Assembly: GCA_964017185.1 (NCBI GenBank)
Contig: OZ024871.1
Coordinates: 26,574,488-26,638,487 of the forward strand
Length of the DNA: 64,000 nt
Origin: Rugalucina vietnamica
Taxonomy: Eukaryota > Mollusca > Bivalvia > Lucinida > Lucinidae
Reading direction: 5' to 3'
Below the pieces are notes generated by a model. It was not told the origin of the DNA. It ran no database searches and saw nothing but the letters and a program-made list of their open reading frames with translations. The position numbers were made by a program, and so were the translations under genes. Positions 32,599-43,272 of this stretch are shown here, piece after piece (within the stretch, counting starts at the first letter, position 1; every line of letters starts with the position of its first letter).

Positions 32599-33300
32599 CA
32601 ATCATGATTGATAACTATGCTGCCTTCTTTAATTGCACGCCGGTGGGTCGGGCGTCAGACTCTATGATGGCCCCCGACTTGACGCTATGCATTTTAGTTG
32701 GTATGAACCGGAGCTCCTGGTCTGTTGCTTGGCCCACCGGGGTTCAACTTGTGTTTTTCTTTTGCTCCGGATTTTCAGTAAGTTATTGGGCGCCCAGAGA
32801 TCTCCATCGTCGGGCAGCTTACTCAATCTGTGGGTCCTCGTATTGATCCTTCATGGTGGTTATCCTGATTTAAGTGTTTGCCCATTATGATTCATTGACT
32901 AGTTAGAGATTCACCACGAGGACCGAACCACTAACTAAATGTTATGAACCACTGCAGAAGCTGATGGTGACGTTATGGCTTTGAAAAATCAGTAAGCCTG
33001 CCTGTAATTTTATATTACGGATCGATACAAGGTGATACTTCTGAGGCGGTTCTTATTGTTTTTAATTTTTGGTGTTGAAGTTTTGTGCTGTTGGCACCTT
33101 ATGTATGTTTTCATATTTTAGTTAAGTTTGGGTAACTGAGTGGCCACCTATTAAGAAAATGACTGTCCATTCGGCTTACAGTATGTTTTCTTAGTATAAG
33201 TACCTGATTGTTAATTAATTGTTCTCCCTCCTCGGTTTTTGGAGTGGGAATTTCTTTCTGGTTTCGCCATTTCCTGATCATTGCCTACTTTTAATTTTTT
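32599..33300 (+). mobile_element. 5'-truncated Penelope-like element
   Basis: Starts in the C-terminal codons (...DNYAAFFNCTPVGRASDSMMAP) and continues through the full UTR to ...GCCTACTTTTAATTTTTT. It is inserted between 'attttatca' and 'acatgagatata', which are contiguous in block A (about 8925-8945). A structured module is at 32946-33052. Confidence 0.85.
32946..33052 (+). ncRNA. Structured RNA domain, copy 4
   Basis: Outer helix partly decayed (A-C mismatch in GAACCAC/GCGGTTC). CGCC/GGCG has become TGCC/GGTG, still pairable by two G-U wobbles. The inner GTAAT/ATTAC hairpin is kept. Confidence 0.45.
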
Positions 33301-33785
33301 ACATGAGATATAAAACCAACCCTGTCTCTGTATGACCCTAGCCGTATGCTATAACAACAATAGCAACAGCAGTAACAGCACCAGCATCATCACCAATCCA
33401 TGGGGAATCGTATGATGCCATCTCTTATTTTAAGTTGATTTATTTTGAATCATTTACAATCGATTTTAAGAGCTGATCTGCGTTACCCCTTATTAATTAA
33501 GGTACTCAGAATTACGTATCGGTGTCAACCGTCTTTGTTCTCATTTGTTTCTTCACACCAGGCGTAATGATAGGTATTATAACTTAATTGTACATCGTCA
33601 TGAAGATGAGACTTTGAGGTTTCAGCAAAATCGATAAAGTTGAGTAAATTTGATGGAATTCTAGAAAAGTTCGCGGTGGCAAGATTATGACCCTTCAAGA
33701 CAAGAAGAGAAAAAGTATACATGTAATTGCAAGAAAAAATGCTTTGCATTAAAACGTATCATGATGCCTGGTGAAACTCTGCCTT

Positions 33786-34094
33786 CATCAGGAAAACATG
33801 TCCGTGCAATAAATACCACCTTAAACCCCAGTTTTATATAGCAAAACTGGGGTATGCAGGGGTATACCTATTTTTCTTATTTTTGCTCCAAAACATAGAT
33901 TGTGGGTACTCGTTAGAACCGCCTCGGCGAGGCGGTTCTAACCTGTACCCACAATTTATGTTTTGAGCAAAAATAAGAAAAAGATAAAGAAAAATCTACT
34001 GAAACTTTTCATTTTTTACAATGATAATCTCTGTATATTGCATGGGAGATTATTTAATAATCTCTGTATATTGCATGGGAGTGTTTTCGTAATG
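33786..34094 (-). mobile_element. Hairpin MITE family H, copy 5
   Basis: Opposite orientation to copies 1-4. Ends CATCAGGAAAACATGTCCGTG and ...TGTTTTCGTAATG. The palindrome is intact (GAACCGCCTCGG / CGAGGCGGTTC at about 33918-33942). The right part contains a 35-base tandem repeat (ctctgtatattgcatggga twice). Absent from block A (near 9640), so this copy is younger than the duplication. Confidence 0.85.
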
Positions 34095-35026
34095 TTAGTA
34101 AAGCTATATCCACGTTCCCCAGTGTAGATGACCCACTACATTGTATACTTATCACATTTGAAACAGTTACATCCATCCTTGACCAAATAAGGTCAATACT
34201 TGGCCAATCAGTCCTCAAACGGGGAACACAGATATACAATGTGTTCAGTTATTAATATACCCATACAATATTCAGAAATTAATTGGCAACTCTTCTTGAT
34301 TTGAACAATCGTCGGACAGCTGGATGAATGCTTAGCGGTGTTTGTAAGATGTGATTATTTACTATAAGCTTCTAATTCTGTTGATCAGCATGATAATATT
34401 TGTTTTTGAAATCATTAAGCTTTCTTTACAATGAATTTGAAACGAACTTTAAAGAAGGCTTGTTTTGCTCATGAGAAGGCTTATATGTTAATAGAGTTCG
34501 CGCCAACGGCAGGTGAATGTCTTTGAACAATACTTTAAGAAACAACTCTTTGTCATTGCGTTCCAACACCCAACATTTATGTTGACGTGTTATTCTATTG
34601 CCATTGATTAGTTTTCAATATTTGCTCTTATCATGTAAATCGGATAAACAGTGCCTCGAAGACATCCAGAAACAGCAAATTGTATTACAAGAATTAATTT
34701 TGATGAACTGTCCTGTTCAGTTCTTGAACGAATGATTGTACAACAAATGTCATTCTACCACAACTATAAACCAAAAGGACAGGTTTGCTTATGACGGACC
34801 AATATTTACTTTGTCATCTTTCGAACAGGGCATGAAAAACGAATTAAATTTTCTAAAACAGGATAACACCAATTGACATTAATTGCTTTATTTTCATATG
34901 TTTCGTTTCTGCTTTGAACGGAAGCTCTTAACTTTGAATTAGAATCACTTTCTTAATTGAAGTTTATGCAGACGTTTTTGAGCGACAAAATAAACGCAAA
35001 ATTTCGTCGAAACTATATAAATATTC

Positions 35027-35353
35027 CATACTTTTTCAAATTTACTCAGTCTCAATATTTCGGCCAAATGCCTTTTTCAAGAAAAAAAAACAAACATGTA
35101 ACTTGAATTAATTTACATTTTGGCAGCCATTACAGAGTCACTTGTTTATATTTAATGACGTCGCCGCGGGCGACGTCGCAACGTCTTTTCCCGTATTTAA
35201 GCGCCAAAACTTCACTGAAACACTGCTGATAAATATAAACAAGTGACTCTGTAATGGCTGCCAAAATGTAAATTAATTCAAGTTACATGTTTTTTTTTCT
35301 TGAATAAGGCCTTTGGCCGAAATATTGAGACTGAGTAAATTTGAAAAAGTATG
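35027..35353. mobile_element. Foldback MITE with ~125-bp arms and GC-rich loop
   Basis: Arms at 35027-35154 and 35233-35353 are nearly perfect inverted repeats (ends CATACTTTTTCAAATTTACT). The ~78-bp loop contains a CpG-rich palindrome GACGTCGCCGCGGGCGACGTC, in strong contrast to the AT-rich surroundings. No coding capacity. Confidence 0.85.
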
Positions 35354-35986
35354 AAATCTTTTCCCTCAAGAATATATTTAATGAAATTTATATAAGTATT
35401 CGTTTCGATTTTTTACGACATCGAAGAGCGAGTCATTATTAGACCTCAATTAATGTTCAAATAACTCAAACATTAAATTCTTTTTACTTCCATCGATCAT
35501 GATGGCAGAAAAAATGTGCAGAAAATTTCGTTTAAGTTCAAACGTATTGACGACACATTGAAATAAAAAGCTTGACAGTCTGTTACAGTACATCCTCAGC
35601 AAGGAAGTAATGATAAAAACACACACTCTGCGTGCCTTTGATAACTGCAGGGAATATCAGAGAAAAAAGTTAATTTAACTTGGTCAATAAATCTTTGTCT
35701 GCTTTATAAGCAAGACAAGATAGATAGAATTACAGACTCGCCAATGGAACGAAGCACTGAACCTGGAATTCTATTGTCTAGTTAATAGGTATGCTTCTTT
35801 CATAATAACATATTGATGTGGCAGACATGATGGCATAGAAACGAACTGACAAACGCTTTTAAGTCAGCACAAAGTACATGTATAAAGCACTTCATAGGAA
35901 GTACATCAACTTAAAAGATGTTTTTATTTAAACCACATGGAGATACGTTTATACATTATTTCATAATAAAGGGCATGAGAACCTCC

Positions 35987-36350
35987 CACAAAAGATCAAA
36001 TGAGCAGAGGCCCAGAGATATTGAATATTGTAAGAAAGTGTGGACAGACACACTGATACACGGACGGTCATCGGATCTGCTCATCGTCCAAGCCTTCGAA
36101 CCAGCCAATATCGTAACTTTCCTTGACTGTTTTGATCGAATATGTTTTATTCTCATGGGTAACGTGGACGTAAAATGTTTGGATAAAAATTAAAACTCAG
36201 ATCCTTTAAGAGCAGTGAACACTTTAATGAGAAAGGGGTTGGGCCATACCACGGTTTCGACTATTAAAGTCTCGTCAGTGACTCTCTAGATTTGGCAACA
36301 TGGAGCCAAAGAGAATAACTGAAATTTTGCAACTTTCAACAAATTTTATA
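35987..36350. other. Anonymous sequence after block B
   Basis: A 91-codon plus frame (35918-36193) and an overlapping minus frame exist, but there is no motif and no conservation with block A past 14318. Confidence 0.45.
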
Positions 36351-36351
36351 T

Positions 36352-36517
36352 TTTTGCTCAATACATCGATTGCGGGTACACTTTAGATCAGAGAGGCGTT
36401 TCTAATGAGTACCAACAATCTATGTTTTGGAGTAATATACACCTGTAAACCCCAGTTTTACTTTATAAAACTGGGGTTTAATGGGGTATACATTGCATGA
36501 ATATGTTTTCTTGGTGA
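36352..36517 (+). mobile_element. Hairpin MITE family H, copy 6 (degenerate)
   Basis: Keeps 'tttttgctca', an ACATCGATTGCGGGTAC arm, 'caacaatctatgttttgg' and the CCCCAGTTTT...AAAACTGGGG hairpin. The central palindrome is largely lost. Confidence 0.65.
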
Positions 36518-36689
36518 TAGACTGCAGACTAAGGCACGCGGAAATAGCTGGCATTGTGTGTCTGGAAGATACTCGGTCTAAAACCTATTCTCTAATTACA
36601 TGCCCTGAATCCAGATAACAGGAAACACTATTGTAAAGATGAATTGTACTTCTCTTTTTGCGTTTTAATCACATATTATGATAAACTTA

Positions 36690-37270
36690 TCTTTTCTTAA
36701 GGTTTGTATTTCTTTTGCAAATATTTACAATGATCGATTTCAACAGCTTGCACGCAATCTGGCTGTATAATAAATCTATAGAAAATATATTCCGAACTCA
36801 TATAATTCTCAGTTTCCATTTGTATCCTTTGCTGGAGTAAATGATAGGTATTATAACTTAAATTGTACATTTGTATATGAACAGCCTGGCAATAAGCAAA
36901 GCTGGGCAAAATTCGATATAACGGTCTCCAGTCCTGTGAAATCGAAAATCTTCTCAAAGCCATCTCTTAACCCGCTCTGCTTAATGCATAGCGTCAAATC
37001 GCTGCTTAAGGCTTCACGCAATTAAGATCTGACAGAATATTTAAAAAATAATTCTAAGAAATCCATGCAAATTGTTTGGCAACGTTCTCACTTTGAGGCG
37101 CATGTTAAACGAAGCTTTCTACCACGACGCAACTCAATACCACATTAGTTTCTTAAAGCTTCTCGAATAAGGAAATCTATAACATAATCATTGTGGAAGT
37201 TTAACCAAACAAGGTTGGAAGAAAATCGGATAACGTATCAGGTAAGACGATTTCTTAAGCAGTTGAATTA
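36690..37270. repeat. Duplicated block D1 (paired with 42680-43165)
   Basis: Shares with 42680-43165 the segments 'gatttcaacagcttg', 'ccatttgtatc', 'atgataggtattataacttaa', and 'ttctcgaataaggaaatct'. The minus-strand frame 36963-36697 contains MYNLSYNTYH and QAVEIDH; the D2 minus strand contains VQLSYNAYH and QAVEIDR in different frames. It could be a decayed paralogous exon. No family recognised. Confidence 0.5.
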
Positions 37271-38115
37271 TTTATGCTTTTAGGTAGTTGTTTTTTTTTT
37301 CCTTTTCCGCCGGCAGATTAATATTGCACTAAGAAATTGCTTTGGTGAGCTATCTATTCTTACTTTCATTCATTAGCAAAAACTGTCTCATATTTTTCAA
37401 GTTTAAATCAGAGAACAAAAATATAGTTTTATCTCAAATAAAATGTTAACGTAAAAATGAAAAAGATAAATTTCTAAATAGTTGATAGCCATGTAACAAG
37501 TCATACTTATTGGTTCCCAGTTTCTCAATATAACAATGGGTACCCGGGCAGCAAATTGAAGTAAACAAATGTATTTTTGTTTGAACAACCTCATGCCCAA
37601 TGAAATTAGTGTCACTAGTCACAGGTTGCTTTTCCCGTACACAGTTCCAGAATGAATTTTGAAAGACACCTGCGATAACGTTATTTTTCAATCAGGCCAT
37701 CTTAAATATCACCGAAAAGAGTGCATGCACTGCTTGTTGATACAGCTATCGATACAAAGATAATGTCCTGAAGACAAAATGCCAAAATAAGATTCGATTT
37801 TCAAAACCATGCAAAGTTTTGGGTGAAATGTCAATGGACTATTTCGGCTGTGTCAGATTTCCTAAAAAGTTGCCTTACTTTAAATCATAGTCATTTAATT
37901 TCTCCCTCTCCCTGTAAATACTACGGCCAGTCAGATTGTGACAGGGAAGCAAATCCCTTTCCTTATCACATGACAAGACTGTGGTCAGACGTTCATATTT
38001 GTATGGTTTAAAGCTTCATTCATGTTCTCCTTTATACGTTTAAGGCATGTTCCCCTCTATGATTTTAAAAGACACTTTGCATGTAGCACGGAAAACTTAA
38101 TCTCAAAATGGCGTG
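37271..38115. other. Anonymous sequence
   Basis: No supported feature. Short ORFs at 37403-37691 (minus) and 37823-38011 (plus) have no motif. Confidence 0.45.
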
Positions 38116-38119
38116 TGTT

Positions 38120-38215
38120 AATAGTGACCTTTAATGGACCTTAAACGTCCCAATATGGCCATAGCAGTTGATTGGGACGTCAAGCATCAACGACACCAAA
38201 CAAACAATCAACTAG
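38120..38215 (+). mobile_element. Possible SINE 3' end fragment
   Basis: 'ccttaaacgtcccaatatgg...ttgattgggacgtcaagcat' followed by 'accaaacaaacaatcaa' resembles the GGGACGTTAAAC...(AAAC)n 3' ends of invertebrate SINEs. No polymerase III boxes are visible upstream. Confidence 0.35.
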
Positions 38216-38269
38216 TGTGGTAGAACTTAATTTAAATGATAAGCAACATAGGGGAATTAGTTTCTTCAG

Positions 38270-38463
38270 CTGGCCGTGGATATGCATTGACTTATTCAAT
38301 CAACATGCCCAATATGCACACATTTGCATTTATACAGGCAACACAGCTTACAGAATCTGACTACAAAACTATTTTCCGGTATCGAGAGCCAATATCCGGT
38401 GGGTGGCAAAACGCCAATATCGGTCATATTGACCTGAATGTCTGTGTTTATCGTTTCGATTAA
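38270..38463 (+). CDS. Possible terminal exon of an unknown host protein
   Basis: A pyrimidine-rich tract and AG (tttcttcag, ending 38269) precede an open frame to TAA at 38461-38463. The peptide has balanced composition, unlike the surrounding chance ORFs: ...YALTYSINMPNMHTFAF, then YREPISGGWQNANIGHIDLN and VCVYRFD at the C-terminus. I do not recognise the family. The open frame starts upstream at 38236, so the exon limit is a guess. A 13-bp perfect hairpin (38465-38500) directly follows the stop codon. A chance ORF remains possible. Confidence 0.3.
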
Positions 38464-38464
38464 T

Positions 38465-38500
38465 CAGGGAAGTGTAAGAGAGGTATATTACACTTCCCTG
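38465..38500. repeat. Perfect 13-bp inverted repeat after the ORF
   Basis: CAGGGAAGTGTAA and TTACACTTCCCTG are separated by 10 bases. Confidence 0.7.
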
Positions 38501-38875
38501 GTCTAATTAGTAAGTTTTTCATTTGTTAGATTTGATAATTGTTCATTTACTTATCTAATCCATATTTGATGAAGAAGTAGCCTTTTTATAAGTGTTTCAT
38601 TACTTTTTGATAATATTAAATTAATTTAAAATACCTCGTTTATTGACAATATTTCCACAATATCTGACCGCAAAAATTACATAAATATTGAATTTAACTA
38701 GTGAAATTGGCTTGTAATTAAAGTTAAAAATGTTAATTGATCTAATCATTGTTTTAAACAATGATTTTATTTGGTAATTCTACAAAATAAAGCGACAAAA
38801 TGAACCTATAATATAATGTGTTTATACTAAGATCGGCAGAAGGAGAGATAATTCAAGTAATCTGAGTGATTTCAG
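38501..38875. other. AT-rich anonymous sequence
   Basis: Nothing recognised. Confidence 0.5.
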
Positions 38876-38881
38876 GGTCAG

Positions 38882-38910
38882 TGCGCATGCGCATAGCAAA
38901 TATAAATAAA
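38882..38910 (+). promoter_or_regulatory. Possible promoter: NRF1-like palindrome and TATA box
   Basis: TGCGCATGCGCA (38882-38893) is a perfect match to the NRF1 consensus and is self-complementary. TATAAATAA follows 7 bases later (38901). The downstream sequence has no convincing first exon (the nearest ATG near 39039 opens only a short frame). Chance occurrence cannot be excluded. Confidence 0.3.
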
Positions 38911-39197
38911 AATATTGTACGTGTGTATCGGGAACAACATTAGGTCATTCTAGTTTGCTTGTTTGCTTTTTCGGTTCGACGTTGAAGAAGATAAAATACA
39001 GAAACGCACGTCTGTTGCTATAAATTGATTTAATAACATGTTGTTCATCTTCGACATGTTTCATATGTTTTTTTCATAATAGATAGTGGCTCGCAGACAT
39101 CGAGACTATGCACATTTGCTACATGAATGCTGATTTAGTATCTATTGTTAAGTGCAACAATTCAGCATTGTCCAATACAGCAATTCAGATAAAACAT

Positions 39198-39428
39198 GAG
39201 CCGCGTCATGAAAAAACCGACAATGTGGTTTCCGAACAGGTCTGACACAATCCGTGCTGTAAAAGCACTGAGGATGGCTAGAAGCTTGAAATTTTGTATT
39301 AATAAAGTAGAGGAAATGTACTATCCGTGTAGCGAAAACAAAGGGACTGATCAGCACAGCAATTACTGCAAAGCTGATCTGTGCCTTTAGTTTCGCATTG
39401 TGCATATTGTTGGTTTTTTCATCATCTC
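39198..39428. mobile_element. MITE family M, copy 3
   Basis: 231 bp, starting GAGCCGCGTCATGAAAAAAC, with the complementary right end partly decayed (...TTTTTTCATCATCTC). The internal hairpin is still visible (CTGATCAGC...GCTGATCTG). Flanked by aacat on both sides (39193-39197 and 39429-39433), a candidate 5-bp target duplication. Confidence 0.8.
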
Positions 39429-39433
39429 AACAT

Positions 39434-39960
39434 GTTGACGGCAAAAGTTGTTTGTTCTCTCCGGACCTTGTGAGGCAGATAAATACAAAACAAATTCAAT
39501 AAATCTATATTTGCATTAGAACAAAGTGATTATAATGTAACTGAGACGAACAGTGACAAAGTAAACAAACAAGAGCCTGACTGCAACCAAACTTCCATAA
39601 CTAATAATATGAAATAGCGAAAATCGAAAACAAAATGTGAATAATTATGTAATTAAACTTGCACAGTAACTTGGAATTGTACCTGGTGATAATGAATACT
39701 CTACCGTGGATGTGAATATTTTGTCATGAAAGTTATATCAGAGGACCACTGATATTGTAAACACTGATCTGATACCTGTACGAGGCTACTATCAGCACTC
39801 CGCACACTAGTCGTGTCTAACGCTCATGTCAAAATGATTACTTAAATCTTGTTGGGGCCTTTATCATAAGCAACCATTTGTGACTCAATAAGATGTATGG
39901 CCGCTACACTGACCAACTTGCATGCAAAGGTACATGTAGTGATGTTTGCATTTCTTAAAA
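39434..39960. other. Anonymous sequence
   Basis: No feature recognised. Confidence 0.5.
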
Positions 39961-39962
39961 TC

Positions 39963-39963
<1 letters not shown>

Positions 39964-40014
<51 letters not shown>
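39964..40014. repeat. Poly-T tract of 51 bases
   Basis: An uninterrupted T run. There is no recognisable retroelement 5' of it on the minus strand, so it is listed as a simple repeat. Confidence 0.9.
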
Positions 40015-40016
<2 letters not shown>

Positions 40017-40204
40017 CTTCCTTTATAGCGAAAAATAACATCTTTGAATGATTATAACCATCAAATTTCGTTGCTGCACACAACACGATTTACAAGTCTA
40101 TTAAGTAAAGTGAATCGACATTTTTATTGGAAGCATATGCCTAGAATTTATTTCATATACTTATTGCTATGATATGCACAGATGCACAGTGGTTTTTCTC
40201 GACG

Positions 40205-40325
40205 TTATTCATACATCTTAGCCCCTGAACACTTCGGTCCTCTGTAATTTCGGCCCTGGGACACTTTGGTCCATTGTAATTTCGGTCCCTGGACACATCG
40301 GCCAGATTGTCATGTCAGTCCCAAT
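40205..40325. repeat. Short minisatellite, about 33-bp period
   Basis: 'ctgraCACTTYGGTCC' and 'TGTAATTTCGGYCC' alternate for about 2.5 units. A minus-strand ORF crosses it but has no support. Confidence 0.6.
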
Positions 40326-41260
40326 GCTTGGTGGATACCTGTAAATCGTATGTGCAGACACAGACAATATAAAAAGGTACTTAATTCCAATAAGTAATGG
40401 CTTGCCAAATTGAATGCACGGATTCCACAATATTTGAATTACAAAGTAAGGCATGTCTGCAGTTTTTGGCTTAGATTTATCTGCTTTAGAAATCATCTCA
40501 TGAGAATATTCAGAAAACTCTAGAGCATCTGCCTAACAAATTATGGTGATCTGTAATGTGATTAGGTCGCCTTACAATGTGCGAAACTATTTTCTATCCG
40601 GATATATTGAGACTTCGTCTTTAATTTGTCAATTTGTCTATGGCTGTCATCTTTTAATTCGAATGACTCTTTTTCATGCCAGAATTATATAATATGCTTT
40701 TAGTCAATGTAGACTATGATTGAATTGCTTTAAAGTAGACGAAATAGCTCAGGAGACTATTTTTTGTATTCCAATGTCATCCATGCTTTGCTGCATGTTA
40801 ACACAATAAAATATCTAATCATTTGAAAGAATGGTTGAAAAACAAAATTATAAATTGAAAATGCAAAATGACTTGCCAAAATCGGAAATGAGAGTGAATC
40901 AGTCCCTGCTTTAAGAATTAGGTTATCACCACCCTGAACGAACTTGTAATGATCTCCAGATAATATATGTTCTTCAGTATTCCAAGTATTACTGCTTATA
41001 TAAAATCGTTCAGCATGAAATGAATGCGTTTTGTCTCTTTTTGCAAGTCCACAATAACGAATGCATAAGGAATTACCATAAATGCTTCGTTTTCATTTTT
41101 GCAATACAATATAATAATCTTTTAAACTACTGAGGCATCTCTTGGGATCTCGTAGAGACAAGAATAGTGTGAACGTATGACTAATAAATGCAGTGAATCT
41201 ATAAAATGATTAGGCTTCTTTAGAATGGGTGAATATACTTTTGTCTAGATTTTTGTAATA
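40326..41260. other. Anonymous sequence
   Basis: No feature recognised. Confidence 0.5.
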
Positions 41261-41264
41261 TACG

Positions 41265-41390
41265 ATTCGTCATGAGAAAAACGACTTCTTTACATTTGTG
41301 ATATACTTCTAGCCTTCTGTGACTATACACAGTTCGGTGAAATTGGTTTGTGTCGGGCCTGAGAAGACAAAAGTTTTCCTGAAACGGCTC
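41265..41390. mobile_element. MITE family M, copy 4 (internally deleted)
   Basis: Left end CGTCATGAGAAAAACGAC and right end CTGAAACGGCTC, with the internal 'cttctagccttctgtgac' segment. The central hairpin is missing. Confidence 0.6.
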
Positions 41391-42224
41391 AGACAATGCT
41401 GTATTATGGATACTTGGTCTGTAATGTGTCATGATAGGAAAGTAGTCATGAAAAGAATCTTCATAAACCTGTAGACTATTAAAATGTATTTAGAAAAGAA
41501 ATTATATAACAGTTGCAAGACCAGTTTTCGTTTTCGTCTCACAGAATCTTTCTTGAACGTATTGACTATATGGCCGTTTGCCAAATCCTTTTACAGTTTC
41601 TGCATAGATGGCAGGAGTAATGATGGCAAATCATCACGAAAACATGTCCATGTAATGTATACTCCCTTATACCTCAATTGTTTACTCAGAGGATTAAGTC
41701 TAGTCAGCAACTTTGACAGGCCCGACCAGCTACTTGCCTGAGATGTCCCCTTTATTTAATTTGCTGAGTCAGTGTCTTTCTTATTTTGAAAAGAAACTCC
41801 ACCAGTTGTCCATTTCGGCAGAGTTATTGACCTTTTTCATAATACATCATTTTTGTAATTATCCGCTAAAGATAAAATCAGCGCTTTGATTAATAGTGCC
41901 TCCTGATAGAGGTTAATGCCAGTGACAAAAATCCGAAAAAAATCCTTTAAAAATTCATCCACAGTCTCGAGAAATAACTAGTCAAATATTTATTATTTGA
42001 GATTACCTCCCTTTCATTTAAAATAAGAACGAAACTCGGTATATGCACTCTGGCAAAACCATATGCGATATTTCAATGTTTTTGTTGGAAAAATTAGGTT
42101 GCATTCACAGTTATATGACTGGTAATTTATATCCCAAACTATCAAGGGGTTTTGAAGCTACAGCGAGTTAAACAGTCCCAATGGGATTTTACATGTATTT
42201 TCACTGACTTAACTTTTGCCGGTG
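41391..42224. other. Anonymous sequence
   Basis: No feature recognised. The 41484-41741 ORF has no motif. Confidence 0.5.
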
Positions 42225-42412
42225 AGCATATATAGTAAAACTAAGGTGTACAGGAGTATACCTTGTTTTCTTATTTTTTGCTCAAAAACATAGCTTGTGG
42301 GTACTCGTTAGAACCGCCTTGTTCACTTGTTCATGTTTTGAGCAAAATCAAGAAAAATATCAAAACAATTTAAACTGAAACTTTTCAATTTTAAAAAACT
42401 TTAGAAAACTTG
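42225..42412 (-). mobile_element. Hairpin MITE family H, copy 7 (degenerate)
   Basis: Keeps 'ttttttgctcaaaaacatag', 'gggtactcgttagaaccgcc' and the other arm 'catgttttgagcaaaatcaag'. The right half of the central palindrome is deleted. Confidence 0.7.
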
Positions 42413-42679
42413 CCTATGCAATTTTTCATAATGAACTTTAACATTTTTGCCTGGATGGCAGACATAATGATGTCATTATAGAAAAGCATTAGAATGAAAT
42501 GCAAGAAATAATTATACAACACTCCAAAATCAGGACGATTTTACTTTCCGTCAAACCACTATTAATTATGATGACTGCAACATAAAAATGCAAGACTTGT
42601 TTTCAGATAGCAATAATTATTGCAGACAAACGATCTTGTTATATAATCTGAATGTTTCTCGAGATTTGCTCTTCTTTTG

Positions 42680-43165
42680 GTTATGTTTACGGTCGATTTC
42701 AACAGCTTGAATATAAAACCATACAGAATCCATTTTACTTCCATTTGTATCTTCTTGCTGGTGTTAATGATAGGCATTATAACTTAACTGTACATGAGCA
42801 GCCAGGCAAAATAAAGACAGCATTGTAACTCGGCGTTCTATCGCACTATTCAGCCGATATTCTGCACAAGAAATTACTTGGACAAGTGAAGGAGCAAACC
42901 AGCCATGAAACACTGAGGTGAAAATCATTATCTGTTTACAGCAGAAACAAAAATACACCCTCAACTTGTTGGAACTCAGACACTTCTCGTACACTTAGCC
43001 GATTGGTTCCTTAATGATAATTATACCGTGTTGCATCTCAGTGGCAAGGCATTAATTTCTTGAGTTTCTCGGATAAGGAAATCCGTAAAGATAGTTTATA
43101 AGTTAAAGCAATTCAGTGGTCGAGGGAATGGTTTGAAACAAAATATAATTGTTAAGGTAAGTTGA
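42680..43165. repeat. Duplicated block D2 (paired with 36690-37270)
   Basis: See D1. It shares the 'taatgataggcattataactta' word, which also occurs in blocks A (9440) and B (33562). Confidence 0.5.
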
Positions 43166-43272
43166 TTGTGTTGTCAAAGATGAAATGATGAAAACAAACC
43201 TCGGTTATGTTTTCTCATTAAATTGTCAATGGAATTCTTGCAACATCTCTTTTCAACGCCTTATTTCATCTA

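Larger units (their letters stand above)
26791..35986 (+). repeat. Segmental duplication block B (paired with 1-14318)
   Basis: Second copy of block A, about 26.8 kb downstream in the same orientation. It lacks the LINE tail, the Penelope-like body and the TACG-rich foldback of block A. It has its own insertions at 28118-29124, 30606-30790, 32151-32384, 32599-33300, 33786-34094 and 35027-35353. Stacked allelic haplotypes in the assembly are a possible alternative explanation, but the many independent insertions favour an older duplication. Confidence 0.85.

Noticed and set aside
39964-40014. Poly-T as the poly-A tail of a minus-strand retrocopy
   Set aside because: No recognisable gene or retroelement sequence on the minus strand to its right, and no flanking duplication.
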